DNA of 64,000 nucleotides from Flavobacterium sp. (GTDB lineage Bacteria > Bacteroidota > Bacteroidia > Flavobacteriales > Flavobacteriaceae), in contig JAQSDU010000014.1 of the NCBI GenBank assembly GCA_029946065.1, positions 923,623 through 987,622 on the forward strand. Direction: 5' to 3'. Both the position numbers and the translations under genes were made by a program. The notes under the pieces are model-generated. The model was not told the DNA's origin. It did no database searches and worked only from the letters and a program-made list of their open reading frames with translations. This document shows, in pieces, positions 47,828 through 56,087 of the stretch (its first letter is position 1; each line of letters starts with the position of its first letter).

Positions 47828-48358
47828 TTATTCGCTGAGTTGATAGACATCGTTTAGGTTGCGACCGAGTCCATCGTAGTCAAGGCCATAGCCGACAATA
47901 AATTTATCCGGAATCCTGATACCAACATAGTCCAACTTGATGTCTTTTTTATATGCATCGGGTTTAAAGAAAAGCGTTGCGATCTTAAAATGCTTTACGT
48001 TTTGTTTCTTGAAAAGCTCTTTCAGCGCTACCACCGTATTTCCTGTATCGACAATATCTTCGATAATGACAACGGTTTTTCCCGAAAGATCAGCGTTCAG
48101 CCCGATAAGCTCGTTGACATTATTGGTCGATTGTGTGCCTTCATACGAAGCCATTTTTACAAAATTCACTTCGCACATGCCACGGTAATGTTTCATCAAA
48201 TCGGCCATAACCATAAATGAACCGTTTAGAACGCCTATAAAAACGGGCACTTCATCAAAAAAATCATCATCCATCTGTGTTGCCATATTTTTCAGGGCAA
48301 AGTCAATTTCTTCTGACGAGATGAACGGCACAAAATGTTTATCGTGTAGTTGTATCAC
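47828..48358 (-). CDS. hpt: Hypoxanthine phosphoribosyltransferase
   Basis: A 176-residue purine-salvage enzyme making IMP/GMP from bases and PRPP. The PRPP loop is VVIIEDIVDTGNT. The family start MIQLHDKHF corresponds to a GTG codon at 48358; the ATG at 48360 is out of frame and followed at once by TGA. A -7 element lies at 48415-48422. Confidence 0.94.
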   Translation of the reverse strand: MIQLHDKHFVPFISSEEIDFALKNMATQMDDDFFDEVPVFIGVLNGSFMVMADLMKHYRGMCEVNFVKMASYEGTQSTNNVNELIGLNADLSGKTVVIIEDIVDTGNTVVALKELFKKQNVKHFKIATLFFKPDAYKKDIKLDYVGIRIPDKFIVGYGLDYDGLGRNLNDVYQLSE

Positions 48359-48414
48359 ATTTTTTGTTTTAAAAATAATTTTATTTCATACAATTCGGCC
48401 AAAGGCCTCGGGTG

Positions 48415-48422
48415 CAAATATA
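48415..48422 (-). promoter_or_regulatory. Promoter -7 element of hpt-adk
   Basis: TATATTTG on the minus strand, ~56 bases before the hpt start. The GTTTAAG heptamer array lies directly upstream of it, over the region where a -33 element would be. Confidence 0.55.
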
Positions 48423-48441
48423 CTGAATTCTCTTGCTGTAT

Positions 48442-48504
48442 GTTTAAGGTTTAAGGTTTAAAGTTTAAGGTTTAAAGTTTGATGTTTAAAGTTTGATGTT
48501 TAGC
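48442..48504. repeat. Nine-unit GTTTAAG-like heptamer array
   Basis: Units GTTTAAG, GTTTAAA and GTTTGAT alternate for nine copies with an exact 7-base period. The array is between the hpt promoter and the divergent TonB receptor gene. The remaining 48505-48729 holds no gene; a GCCAAGT/ACTGGC hairpin near 48677-48697 is the only structure seen. Confidence 0.88.
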
Positions 48505-48729
48505 AAGTGTTAAATCTGCTATAATATTGTAAGGAAAACGTATCAATTTTTTTTGCCGTTGATTCTCAGATTTTGGTGCGATAATTATTATAAATTAGCA
48601 ACCTTCGTCTGGATTTTTCGCAGCTTTAGATGCTATGAAAATACAAAAATCCGGTTTTAAGGAGAAAAATAGGCGAGCCAAGTGCTACAGAACTGGCGAC
48701 GCAAATAAATAAACACTAATAAATAATTG

Positions 48730-50811
48730 ATGGGCTTTAAACATTATTTTATATCATTTTTGCTTTTCGCTTTCGCGGAAAATATTTCGGCACAAACCAA
48801 AACCGATACAATTCAGAAAAATCAACTCGAAGAAATTCTCATCAGCAGTTTGCATATTAATGACAGTTTGCTGAATGCACCGGCTTCGATTGGTATTGTT
48901 TCCGAAAAAGATTTGCAGCGCAACAACAACGCAGATATTACGACAGCCATCAATCGAATTTCCGGTGTTTTGATGCAGTCGGGAAGTTACAATACGAACC
49001 GCATTTCTGTTCGTGGTATTGGCGCCAGAACTCCTTTTGGAACCAACAAAATCCGTGCTTTTTATGGCAATATTCCGCTAACTTCAGGCGACAGTGAAAC
49101 GACTATTGAAGACATCGACGTGGAAAATATCGACCATGTGGAAATCATTAAAGGGCCACTTTCAAGTTTGTATGGCGCGGGCTTGGGTGGTGCTATTTTA
49201 CTCACCCCGAAAATTTCGGAAGACTTTGGTGATAAGACCAAGATTAGCAGTACTTTTGGCTCCTATAACTTGGCGAAAAACACCATCGGCTACAGCCACA
49301 GCCAGAAATCTTATACTTTTAATATCAGTTATCACAAACTTGCTACTGATGGTTGGCGTGAAAACAGCGCATACAAACGCGAAGGTTTTACTTTGGCAGG
49401 CGCACTATTCCGAAAGAAAAAAAGCAAGCTCACGTATTTTGGAAATTATACTTATATGAAAGCCTATATAGCAAGTTCCATCGACAAAAACAATTTCTAT
49501 AACAATCCGCGTAGCGCTGCTTTTACCTGGAAATCGGCCAAAGGTTTCGAGCAGTATGATGCCTATTTGGGCGGATTGGCGTATGAATATGGATTTTCAA
49601 AAATCAAAAATGTGACTTCTATTTTTGTTAATCATAAAGAAAGTGATGAGCCGCGACCGTTTAATATTTTAAAGCAAAACACTACTGCTTTCGGTGCACG
49701 AACACAATTTTCGGGCTATTTCGACTCGAAAAATAAAAATTCATTTATTGCCGGAATGGAATATTTTCGTGATAATTTCAAAGGACGCACTTTCGAAAAT
49801 TTGTACCAAACCAATAATGGCTTAGGAAGCGCACAAGGCAATCAACTGACAGAAGTTTTTCAAAACCGCACTTTTTATAATGTTTTTGCGCAATTTCGTT
49901 CCTTACTTTCCAAACAATTTGAAATACAGACGGGAATCAATATCAACAAAACAAAATTCGACTTCGAAAATGTCATGCCTTCGGAAAATGCTTCCAATCA
50001 AAAATCTGATTATGGCGCAATTGTATCGCCGCAAATTTCACTTTTATACAAACCCGGAAATCTGCAGACAATTTATGCTTCGGTAAGCCGCGGCTTTTCA
50101 ACGCCTGCAATTGAAGAAACACTTAATGTTGATGGCACGATCAATACTAATATCAAACCTGAAAACGGCTATAATATTGAAGTTGGCGGGAAATTCTACT
50201 TTCTCAGCAAGACGCTTTTCACGGAAATTGCTTTGTACCGAATGGAAATCAAAGACCTGCTAGTGGCGCAACGTGTCGGCGACGATCAATACGTTGGTGT
50301 AAATGCCGGAAAAACTTTGCACCAAGGCGTTGAATTTTCTGTGAATTATACAACCAAAATCCATCGGCTATTCGCTGTAAATCCTTATTTAACAGCATCA
50401 ATTGGCGATTTTACGTTTAAGAAATTTGTCAATAATGATATTGACTATTCCGGAAATGAACTCACCGGTGTACCTAAAAACAAAGTCAATGCCGGCGTGG
50501 TCTTCAATACTGATTTCGGCGTTTATCTTTTGGCAGATTTTCAGTTTGTGGATCAAATGCCTATTAATGATGCCAATTCCGTTTATAACAATGCGTATAG
50601 GATTTGGAATGCAAAAATGGGCTGGCGATTTAATTTTCATAAAGGTTTCACTTCGCACATTGCGGTCGGCATCAACAATATATCCGACGAACGTTATGCA
50701 TCCATGGTTTTGGTGAACGCTACAGCTTTCGGCAATGCAACACCTCGGTTTTATTACCCTGGATTGCCGGTAAATTATTATGCACAGCTTTCATTTGCGT
50801 ATTCATTGTAG
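48730..50811 (+). CDS. TonB-dependent outer-membrane receptor
   Basis: A 693-residue receptor from ATG at 48730 (a TTG precedes it). Signal peptide ends ENISAQ. The plug contains RISGVLMQSGSYNTNRISVRGIG and IEIIKGP-like HVEIIKGPLSSLYGAGLGG, then a 22-strand-type barrel. No CarboxypepD_reg domain and no SusD partner, so it is not a SusC; it resembles siderophore, metal or vitamin receptors. Substrate not determinable from context. Confidence 0.92.
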   Translation: MGFKHYFISFLLFAFAENISAQTKTDTIQKNQLEEILISSLHINDSLLNAPASIGIVSEKDLQRNNNADITTAINRISGVLMQSGSYNTNRISVRGIGARTPFGTNKIRAFYGNIPLTSGDSETTIEDIDVENIDHVEIIKGPLSSLYGAGLGGAILLTPKISEDFGDKTKISSTFGSYNLAKNTIGYSHSQKSYTFNISYHKLATDGWRENSAYKREGFTLAGALFRKKKSKLTYFGNYTYMKAYIASSIDKNNFYNNPRSAAFTWKSAKGFEQYDAYLGGLAYEYGFSKIKNVTSIFVNHKESDEPRPFNILKQNTTAFGARTQFSGYFDSKNKNSFIAGMEYFRDNFKGRTFENLYQTNNGLGSAQGNQLTEVFQNRTFYNVFAQFRSLLSKQFEIQTGININKTKFDFENVMPSENASNQKSDYGAIVSPQISLLYKPGNLQTIYASVSRGFSTPAIEETLNVDGTINTNIKPENGYNIEVGGKFYFLSKTLFTEIALYRMEIKDLLVAQRVGDDQYVGVNAGKTLHQGVEFSVNYTTKIHRLFAVNPYLTASIGDFTFKKFVNNDIDYSGNELTGVPKNKVNAGVVFNTDFGVYLLADFQFVDQMPINDANSVYNNAYRIWNAKMGWRFNFHKGFTSHIAVGINNISDERYASMVLVNATAFGNATPRFYYPGLPVNYYAQLSFAYSL

Positions 50812-50844
50812 GAATTGTAATTTGCTTTGCCATAAATTCTCCGC

Positions 50845-51408
50845 ATGAACGAGCAGCTCTATAAAAACATTGCAAACAGCACAGCACACCGCTCAAGCCG
50901 GGATGAAAGCGCGAAAATTATTCTTGACAATCCGGTATTATTGGTAGATTTACTACAGATTGCCTATGCTATCAATGACGAAAATCACTATAAAGCCTGT
51001 TGGATTTTGGAATTAGTGGTTGAGGAAAAAATCGATTGGATGTCGCAGCACTTAGTCGATTTTTGCGAAAAATTATCCCACTTTTCTAATGAAAGTGCGC
51101 TTCGTTCCATTGCGAAAATTTGTCAGTTTGCTGCGGTTGAACATCAGAGAAAAACAAAATCGGGTAGTTATTTTTTAAACCAAAAACAGCAACAGCAAGT
51201 CGCCGAAAGCTGTTTTGACTGGCTTATTGGCGATCACAAAGTCGCCACAAAAGCATATTCGGCAAGGGCTTTGTTTGCGCTTGGAAAAAATTCAGACTGG
51301 ATATATCCAGAATTGCATAGTATTTTACAAAATGGTTTCGGCAATCATTCAGCGGCATATAAAGTTGTAGCGCGAGAAATTTTGAAAAAGTTGTCGATTT
51401 TGTTATGA
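50845..51408 (+). CDS. Conserved helical protein of unknown function
   Basis: A 187-residue soluble, mostly alpha-helical protein. Its segments (LLVDLLQIAYAINDENHYKACWILELVVEEK; KAYSARALFALGKNSDWIYPELHSILQNG) look like HEAT-type repeats. I do not recognise a catalytic motif. Its start is 33 bases after the TonB receptor stop, and the DctA gene follows by 41 bases. Confidence 0.78.
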   Translation: MNEQLYKNIANSTAHRSSRDESAKIILDNPVLLVDLLQIAYAINDENHYKACWILELVVEEKIDWMSQHLVDFCEKLSHFSNESALRSIAKICQFAAVEHQRKTKSGSYFLNQKQQQQVAESCFDWLIGDHKVATKAYSARALFALGKNSDWIYPELHSILQNGFGNHSAAYKVVAREILKKLSILL

Positions 51409-51449
51409 TTATTTAAAGTACATTAGCTTTATATCAAGACTTTTATGCC

Positions 51450-52652
51450 ATGAAAATCATCTATAAACTCATTACAAATCTCACTTTTTGGGTACTTACA
51501 GCTATCATTTTCGGAATGCTGCTTGGCAATTATTGTCCGCAAGAAGCAATGAAAATGAAAGTTGTAGGCGACTATTTTATTGCACTTATTAAGATTTTCA
51601 TTGGACCGATTATTTTCCTGACAATTGTCCTTGGCATCAGCGGTATGGGCGATTTACGCAAGGTAGGTCGCATTGGCCTGAAATCGCTGATTTATTTTGA
51701 GATCGTAACAACATTCGCTCTTGTTATCGGTATTGCAGCGGCTTATATCATCCAGCCCGGAAAGATTGACAAATCCGGACTCGATATCGGCGATGCCAGT
51801 AAATATACTTCACAGGCGGCAAAAGCTTTTGACTGGGTTGCCTTTTTTGAATCGAATTTTACGCTTCAAGTATTGATCGCGGCTATTATCGTTGGCATTC
51901 TGCTTAATTATTATAGCAAAAGGGAAACTGTTGTGGCTTATTTATACATCGGTTCAAAATATATTTTTAAGGCGCTAAAATTCGTAATGTACCTCGCTCC
52001 TATTGGTGCGTTCGGCGGAATGGCATACACCGTTGGTAAATTTGGCTTGCACACATTAGTGCCTTTGGGCAAATTGATGTTGACGATGTATGTGACAATG
52101 GGCATTTTTATATTTCTAATCCTCGGCAGCATATTGCGGTATTACAAAATCAATATTTTGGATTTTCTAAAATTCATTAAAGCCGAATTGCTGATTGTAT
52201 TAGGCACATCTTCATCCGAACCTGCTTTGCCGAGCCTAATGGAAAAATTGGAACGCATGGGCTGCAGCAAACCCGTGGTAGGTCTTGTCGTGCCAACAGG
52301 TTATTCATTTAACCTAGACGGCACTTCCATTTACCTATCGATGGCCGTGATTTTTCTGGCGCAATTGTATGATGTTCATTTGTCTTTTACAGAAATTTTA
52401 ACGGTTATCGGACTGCTGATGCTAACATCAAAAGGTGCGGCCGGCGTGACCGGAAGCGGATTTATTGTATTGGCATCGACACTTACAGCTTTACACAAAA
52501 TCCCGATTGAAGGGCTTGCTTTCCTACTTGGTGTTGATAAATTTATGAGCGAGGCTCGGGCGATCACAAATTGTATTGGCAATGGTGTAGCGGCCATCGT
52601 GATTTCTAAAAATGAAGGAGAATTTGTTGATGTAGAACATCCTTGGACATAA
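51450..52652 (+). CDS. Dicarboxylate/amino acid:cation symporter
   Basis: A 400-residue inner-membrane carrier of the DAACS family. The re-entrant loop serines are in LGTSSSEPALPSLMEKLE and the substrate region in PTGYSFNLDGTSIYLSMA; the last helix pair has VDKFMSEARAITNCIGNG. These resemble C4-dicarboxylate carriers (DctA) more than glutamate-specific ones. It would import succinate, fumarate, malate or aspartate with Na+ or H+. Confidence 0.92.
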   Translation: MKIIYKLITNLTFWVLTAIIFGMLLGNYCPQEAMKMKVVGDYFIALIKIFIGPIIFLTIVLGISGMGDLRKVGRIGLKSLIYFEIVTTFALVIGIAAAYIIQPGKIDKSGLDIGDASKYTSQAAKAFDWVAFFESNFTLQVLIAAIIVGILLNYYSKRETVVAYLYIGSKYIFKALKFVMYLAPIGAFGGMAYTVGKFGLHTLVPLGKLMLTMYVTMGIFIFLILGSILRYYKINILDFLKFIKAELLIVLGTSSSEPALPSLMEKLERMGCSKPVVGLVVPTGYSFNLDGTSIYLSMAVIFLAQLYDVHLSFTEILTVIGLLMLTSKGAAGVTGSGFIVLASTLTALHKIPIEGLAFLLGVDKFMSEARAITNCIGNGVAAIVISKNEGEFVDVEHPWT

Positions 52653-52754
52653 TTTAAACTAACGAAATAACGTCTAAACCTACAACATTGAACAGCAATC
52701 ATGTAAGTGAAAACGCATTAAAAGTCGGAAATTTACTTTCTAAAAGATAAAATC

Positions 52755-52949
52755 ATGAACGTAAAAAGAATTTTCGGAACCATCCTAACAATACTAGGAA
52801 TCATTGGGCTCATTTATGCTGCGGTAATATTCGCAGGAACTAACGGTCAAACCCGTGACATTAAGGGATTGACAATATACGGTGTGTTAGGACTTGTTTT
52901 CTTTATCTCTGGCATCGGATTAGTAAAAAATACCAAAGACGAAGCGTAA
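52755..52949 (+). CDS. Small two-helix membrane protein
   Basis: A 64-residue protein with two hydrophobic segments (IFGTILTILGIIGLIYAAVIFAG and LTIYGVLGLVFFISGIGLV) joined by a short polar loop (TNGQTRDIKG). No known function. It stands alone between the symporter and the convergent aldo/keto reductase. Confidence 0.75.
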   Translation: MNVKRIFGTILTILGIIGLIYAAVIFAGTNGQTRDIKGLTIYGVLGLVFFISGIGLVKNTKDEA

Positions 52950-53040
52950 AAAGCTTTATTGCAGCATCAATAAAACCAACTCGACAAAGCAATAGCTATA
53001 GTTTTTAATCGATACACGCAGAAATTACAATTTAACAATT

Positions 53041-54009
53041 TCAACCTGCAAGGATTTTTTCAATAACCGCTAATTCATCACTGGAGAAATCAAGTTTGGA
53101 AGATGCTGCAATGTTATTATGCAATTGCTTGACAGAACTTGCGCCTATCAACACCGAAGTTATTCTTTTGTCCTTCAAAAGCCAAGCGATAGCCATTTGC
53201 GCCAAAGATTGACCTCTTTCAATAGCGATTGCATTTAGACTTTGTATTTTCAGGATTTTTTTCTCCGTAATTTCTTCCGCCTTTAAATGTCCATTTGGGT
53301 TAAAAGCACGCGAATTTTCAGGAATTCCTTTTAAATACTTGTCGGTTAATACGCCTTGTGCCAAAGGAGAAAATGCAATACAGCCGACGCCTTTTTCTTC
53401 AAGCACATCAAGCAATCCATCCTCTACCCAACGTTCAAACATCGAATATTTGGCTTGATGAATCAGACATGGTGTTCCCAATTGCTTTAAAATTGCAACG
53501 GCCACTTTTGTCTGTTCGGCATTATAATTCGAAATCCCTGCATAAAGCGCTTTTCCGCTTCTTACCGCATAATCCAGTGCCATCATCGTTTCTTCCATTG
53601 GCGTTTCCGGATCAGGCCTGTGCGAATAAAAAATATCAACATAATCTAGCTGTAGCCGTTTAAGGCTTTGGTCAAGACTAGAAAGCAAATACTTGCGGGA
53701 ACCCCAATCACCATATGGCCCAGACCACATGGTATAACCGGCTTTGGTGGTAATTACCATTTCATCGCGCAAATTACCCTGAAAATTATTTTTGAGAATT
53801 CGGCCAAAATTCGATTCTGCAGAACCGGGATCCGGACCGTAGTTATTAGCCAAGTCAAAATGAGTGATGCCGCTATCGAATGCCGCTTTAGCAATTGCTT
53901 CGGCATTTTCAAAATTATCGACAGAACCGAAATTGTGCCATAATCCAAGTGAGATTTGTGGCAACAATAAGCCGCTCTTTCCGCATCTGTTGTAGTTCAT
54001 AATAGGCAT
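53041..54009 (-). CDS. Aldo/keto reductase, YghZ-like
   Basis: A 322-residue NADPH-dependent TIM-barrel oxidoreductase. Catalytic D52, Y57 and K89 are visible (FDLANNYGP; ITTKAGY), with SHRPDPETP holding the His. Closest in pattern to E. coli YghZ (methylglyoxal and L-glyceraldehyde-3-phosphate reduction) and K+ channel beta-subunit relatives. ATG at 54000 is an alternative start. The spacer to purK is 180 bases and divergent. Confidence 0.9.
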   Translation of the reverse strand: MPIMNYNRCGKSGLLLPQISLGLWHNFGSVDNFENAEAIAKAAFDSGITHFDLANNYGPDPGSAESNFGRILKNNFQGNLRDEMVITTKAGYTMWSGPYGDWGSRKYLLSSLDQSLKRLQLDYVDIFYSHRPDPETPMEETMMALDYAVRSGKALYAGISNYNAEQTKVAVAILKQLGTPCLIHQAKYSMFERWVEDGLLDVLEEKGVGCIAFSPLAQGVLTDKYLKGIPENSRAFNPNGHLKAEEITEKKILKIQSLNAIAIERGQSLAQMAIAWLLKDKRITSVLIGASSVKQLHNNIAASSKLDFSSDELAVIEKILAG

Positions 54010-54162
54010 ATTTTGATTTTAATGTGCGCCGAATTACTTCGTTAATAATTGTATTATCAATAGATTCCCAATTAATGCAAATCTAATCAATTCTGTTAAA
54101 AACCGCTTTCAGAAAATATCCGATCGACCATTAATTTTCTGATTATCCAATTTTCAAATTCC

Positions 54163-54170
54163 TATCTTTG
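54163..54170 (+). promoter_or_regulatory. Promoter -7 element of purKE
   Basis: TATCTTTG, 19 bases before the purK ATG. No purine-responsive riboswitch is apparent in the short leader. Confidence 0.65.
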
Positions 54171-54189
54171 CAAAACACAACTATAAAAA

Positions 54190-55347
54190 ATGAACTATTT
54201 TTCTTCCGATTTCAAACTCGGTATCCTTGGCGGCGGTCAGTTGGGCAAAATGTTGTTGTCTGATACGCGCAAATTCGACATCCAAACTTATGTGCTTGAC
54301 CCAAGTGACGAAGCACCTGGAAAATACGCCTGTAATCAATTTTTCCAGGGCAATTTAATGGATTTCGATACTGTTTATTCCTTTGGAAAATTGGTTGATG
54401 TTTTGACATTTGAGATTGAACTCGTCAATATCGCCGCTTTGGAAAAACTCGAAAACGAAGGTTTAAAAGTATATCCATCGTCGAAAACCTTAAAACGCAT
54501 TCAGAACAAAGGCGTTCAAAAAGAATTTTACCTTAAAAACAATATTCCAACTGCGGATTTTCAAAAATTCAATGGTAAAATAGCTTTTCAAAAAGCCGTT
54601 GACAATAATGAAATTCCTTTTCCTTTTATATGGAAATGTACCGAATTCGGCTATGACGGCAATGGTGTAAAAGTGATCCGAAAAGCGGAAGATGCCAACA
54701 ATTTGCCTGACGTCGAATGCATCGCCGAAGCAATGATTGCCTTCAAAAATGAACTTGCGGTGATTGTTTGCCGCAATCCATCAGGTGAAATTAAAACCTA
54801 TCCGGTGGTCGAAATGGAATTCCATCCCGAAGCCAATCAAGTAGAATATGTGATTTGTCCAGCGCGAATTGACAATAAAGTAGCAGAAAAAGCACGCGCC
54901 ATCGCACTCGAAGTTTCCGAAAAATTCAGTCATGTCGGATTGCTTGCCGTCGAAATGTTCCAAACCGAAAGCGATGAGATCCTAGTGAACGAAGTTGCGC
55001 CACGCCCGCATAATTCCGGACATTATTCCATTGAAGCCAGTTATACTTCCCAATTCGAAAACCATATTCGTGCAATTTTGAATTTACCATTGGGCAATAC
55101 CGACAGTAAAGTTGCCGGAATTATGGTAAATTTGGTAGGTGAAGAAGGCCATTCTGGACATGTAGTTTATCAAAACATCGACACTATATTAGGATGGAAC
55201 GGCGTTACGCCACATATATACGGCAAAAAACAAACACGTCCTTTTCGGAAAATGGGACATGTAACGATCGTTAATGAAGACATCGGAGAAGCACGTAAGA
55301 TTGCAGAACAGGTGAAGAATACGATACGAGTGATAAGCGAAGACTAA
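54190..55347 (+). CDS. purK: N5-carboxyaminoimidazole ribonucleotide synthase
   Basis: A 385-residue ATP-grasp enzyme converting AIR, bicarbonate and ATP to N5-CAIR. N-terminal GILGGGQLGKML binds nucleotide; VNEVAPRPHNSGH is the characteristic ATP-grasp end. It precedes purE, the next pathway step, by 28 bases. Confidence 0.97.
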   Translation: MNYFSSDFKLGILGGGQLGKMLLSDTRKFDIQTYVLDPSDEAPGKYACNQFFQGNLMDFDTVYSFGKLVDVLTFEIELVNIAALEKLENEGLKVYPSSKTLKRIQNKGVQKEFYLKNNIPTADFQKFNGKIAFQKAVDNNEIPFPFIWKCTEFGYDGNGVKVIRKAEDANNLPDVECIAEAMIAFKNELAVIVCRNPSGEIKTYPVVEMEFHPEANQVEYVICPARIDNKVAEKARAIALEVSEKFSHVGLLAVEMFQTESDEILVNEVAPRPHNSGHYSIEASYTSQFENHIRAILNLPLGNTDSKVAGIMVNLVGEEGHSGHVVYQNIDTILGWNGVTPHIYGKKQTRPFRKMGHVTIVNEDIGEARKIAEQVKNTIRVISED

Positions 55348-55375
55348 AACCCAACACCTAAAACCCAACACTAAA
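55346..55375. repeat. Heptamer array between purK and purE
   Basis: AAAACCC, AACACCT, AAAACCC, AACACTA fill the purK-purE gap and run directly into the purE ATG. It is the same repeat type, in the same relation to a start codon, as at obg and adk. Confidence 0.82.
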
Positions 55376-55855
55376 ATGAAAGTAGCGATAATAATGGGCA
55401 GTATCTCCGACATGCCAATCATGCAGGACGCCATCGATATCTTGAAAAGTTTTGATATTCCAACAGAAGTAGATATCGTTTCGGCGCACCGTACCCCTGA
55501 AAAATTGTTCGATTTTAGTAAAAATGCCCACAACCGCGGTATTTCTGTAATCATTGCAGGAGCCGGTGGCGCTGCCCATTTGCCAGGCATGGTTGCATCG
55601 ATGTCGCCGTTGCCTATTATCGGAGTTCCTGTGAAATCAAGTAATTCTATTGATGGCTGGGACAGTGTTTTATCGATCCTGCAAATGCCAGGCGGTGTTC
55701 CTGTTGCTACTGTTGCTTTGAATGGCGCTAAAAATGCCGGTATTTTAGCCGCACAAATCATTGGCAGCCATGACAAAGCAGTTTTAGATAAAATAATCGC
55801 TTACAAGGAAAGTTTGAAAGAAGCCGTCAATAAATCATCTGATGCACTAAAATAA
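55376..55855 (+). CDS. purE: N5-CAIR mutase, class I
   Basis: A 159-residue enzyme moving the carboxylate of N5-CAIR to C4. Active-site motifs: MGSISDMPIM, SAHRTPEKL, AGAGGAAHLPGM. Class I enzymes act with PurK, consistent with the neighbour. Confidence 0.97.
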   Translation: MKVAIIMGSISDMPIMQDAIDILKSFDIPTEVDIVSAHRTPEKLFDFSKNAHNRGISVIIAGAGGAAHLPGMVASMSPLPIIGVPVKSSNSIDGWDSVLSILQMPGGVPVATVALNGAKNAGILAAQIIGSHDKAVLDKIIAYKESLKEAVNKSSDALK

Positions 55856-55859
55856 AAAA

Positions 55860-55887
55860 GGCTCCTGGATTTGGGAAAACAGGAGCC
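55860..55887. terminator. Hairpin after purE
   Basis: GGCTCCTG and CAGGAGCC form an 8-bp stem, 5 bases past the purE stop. The plus-strand tail (ATAAATTT) is only weakly T-rich. The rest of 55888-56087 is AT-rich with no gene. Confidence 0.7.
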
Positions 55888-56087
55888 ATAAATTTAAAAG
55901 CTTTGAATCTGATTCTATTTTTTTGATTTGGGGCAAAAAAGATAAAACTATCAGGTGATTCAAAAATGAATAAAAAATTAAAATCTTCGGTAAAAATACA
56001 TATAAAATCGACAAAATACACTTTTTAACAAAATTTAACATATCTTTTTATTTCTGTTAGATTTCATCTTTAAGATTCCTACCTATT

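Noticed and set aside
45752..48504. CRISPR array
   Set aside because: The repeats are 7 bases long, tandem and without spacers; no cas genes are present.
48505..48729. Riboswitch in the TonB receptor leader
   Set aside because: I looked for cobalamin, TPP and SAM signatures. Only a short GCCAAGT/ACTGGC hairpin is present, with no conserved core.
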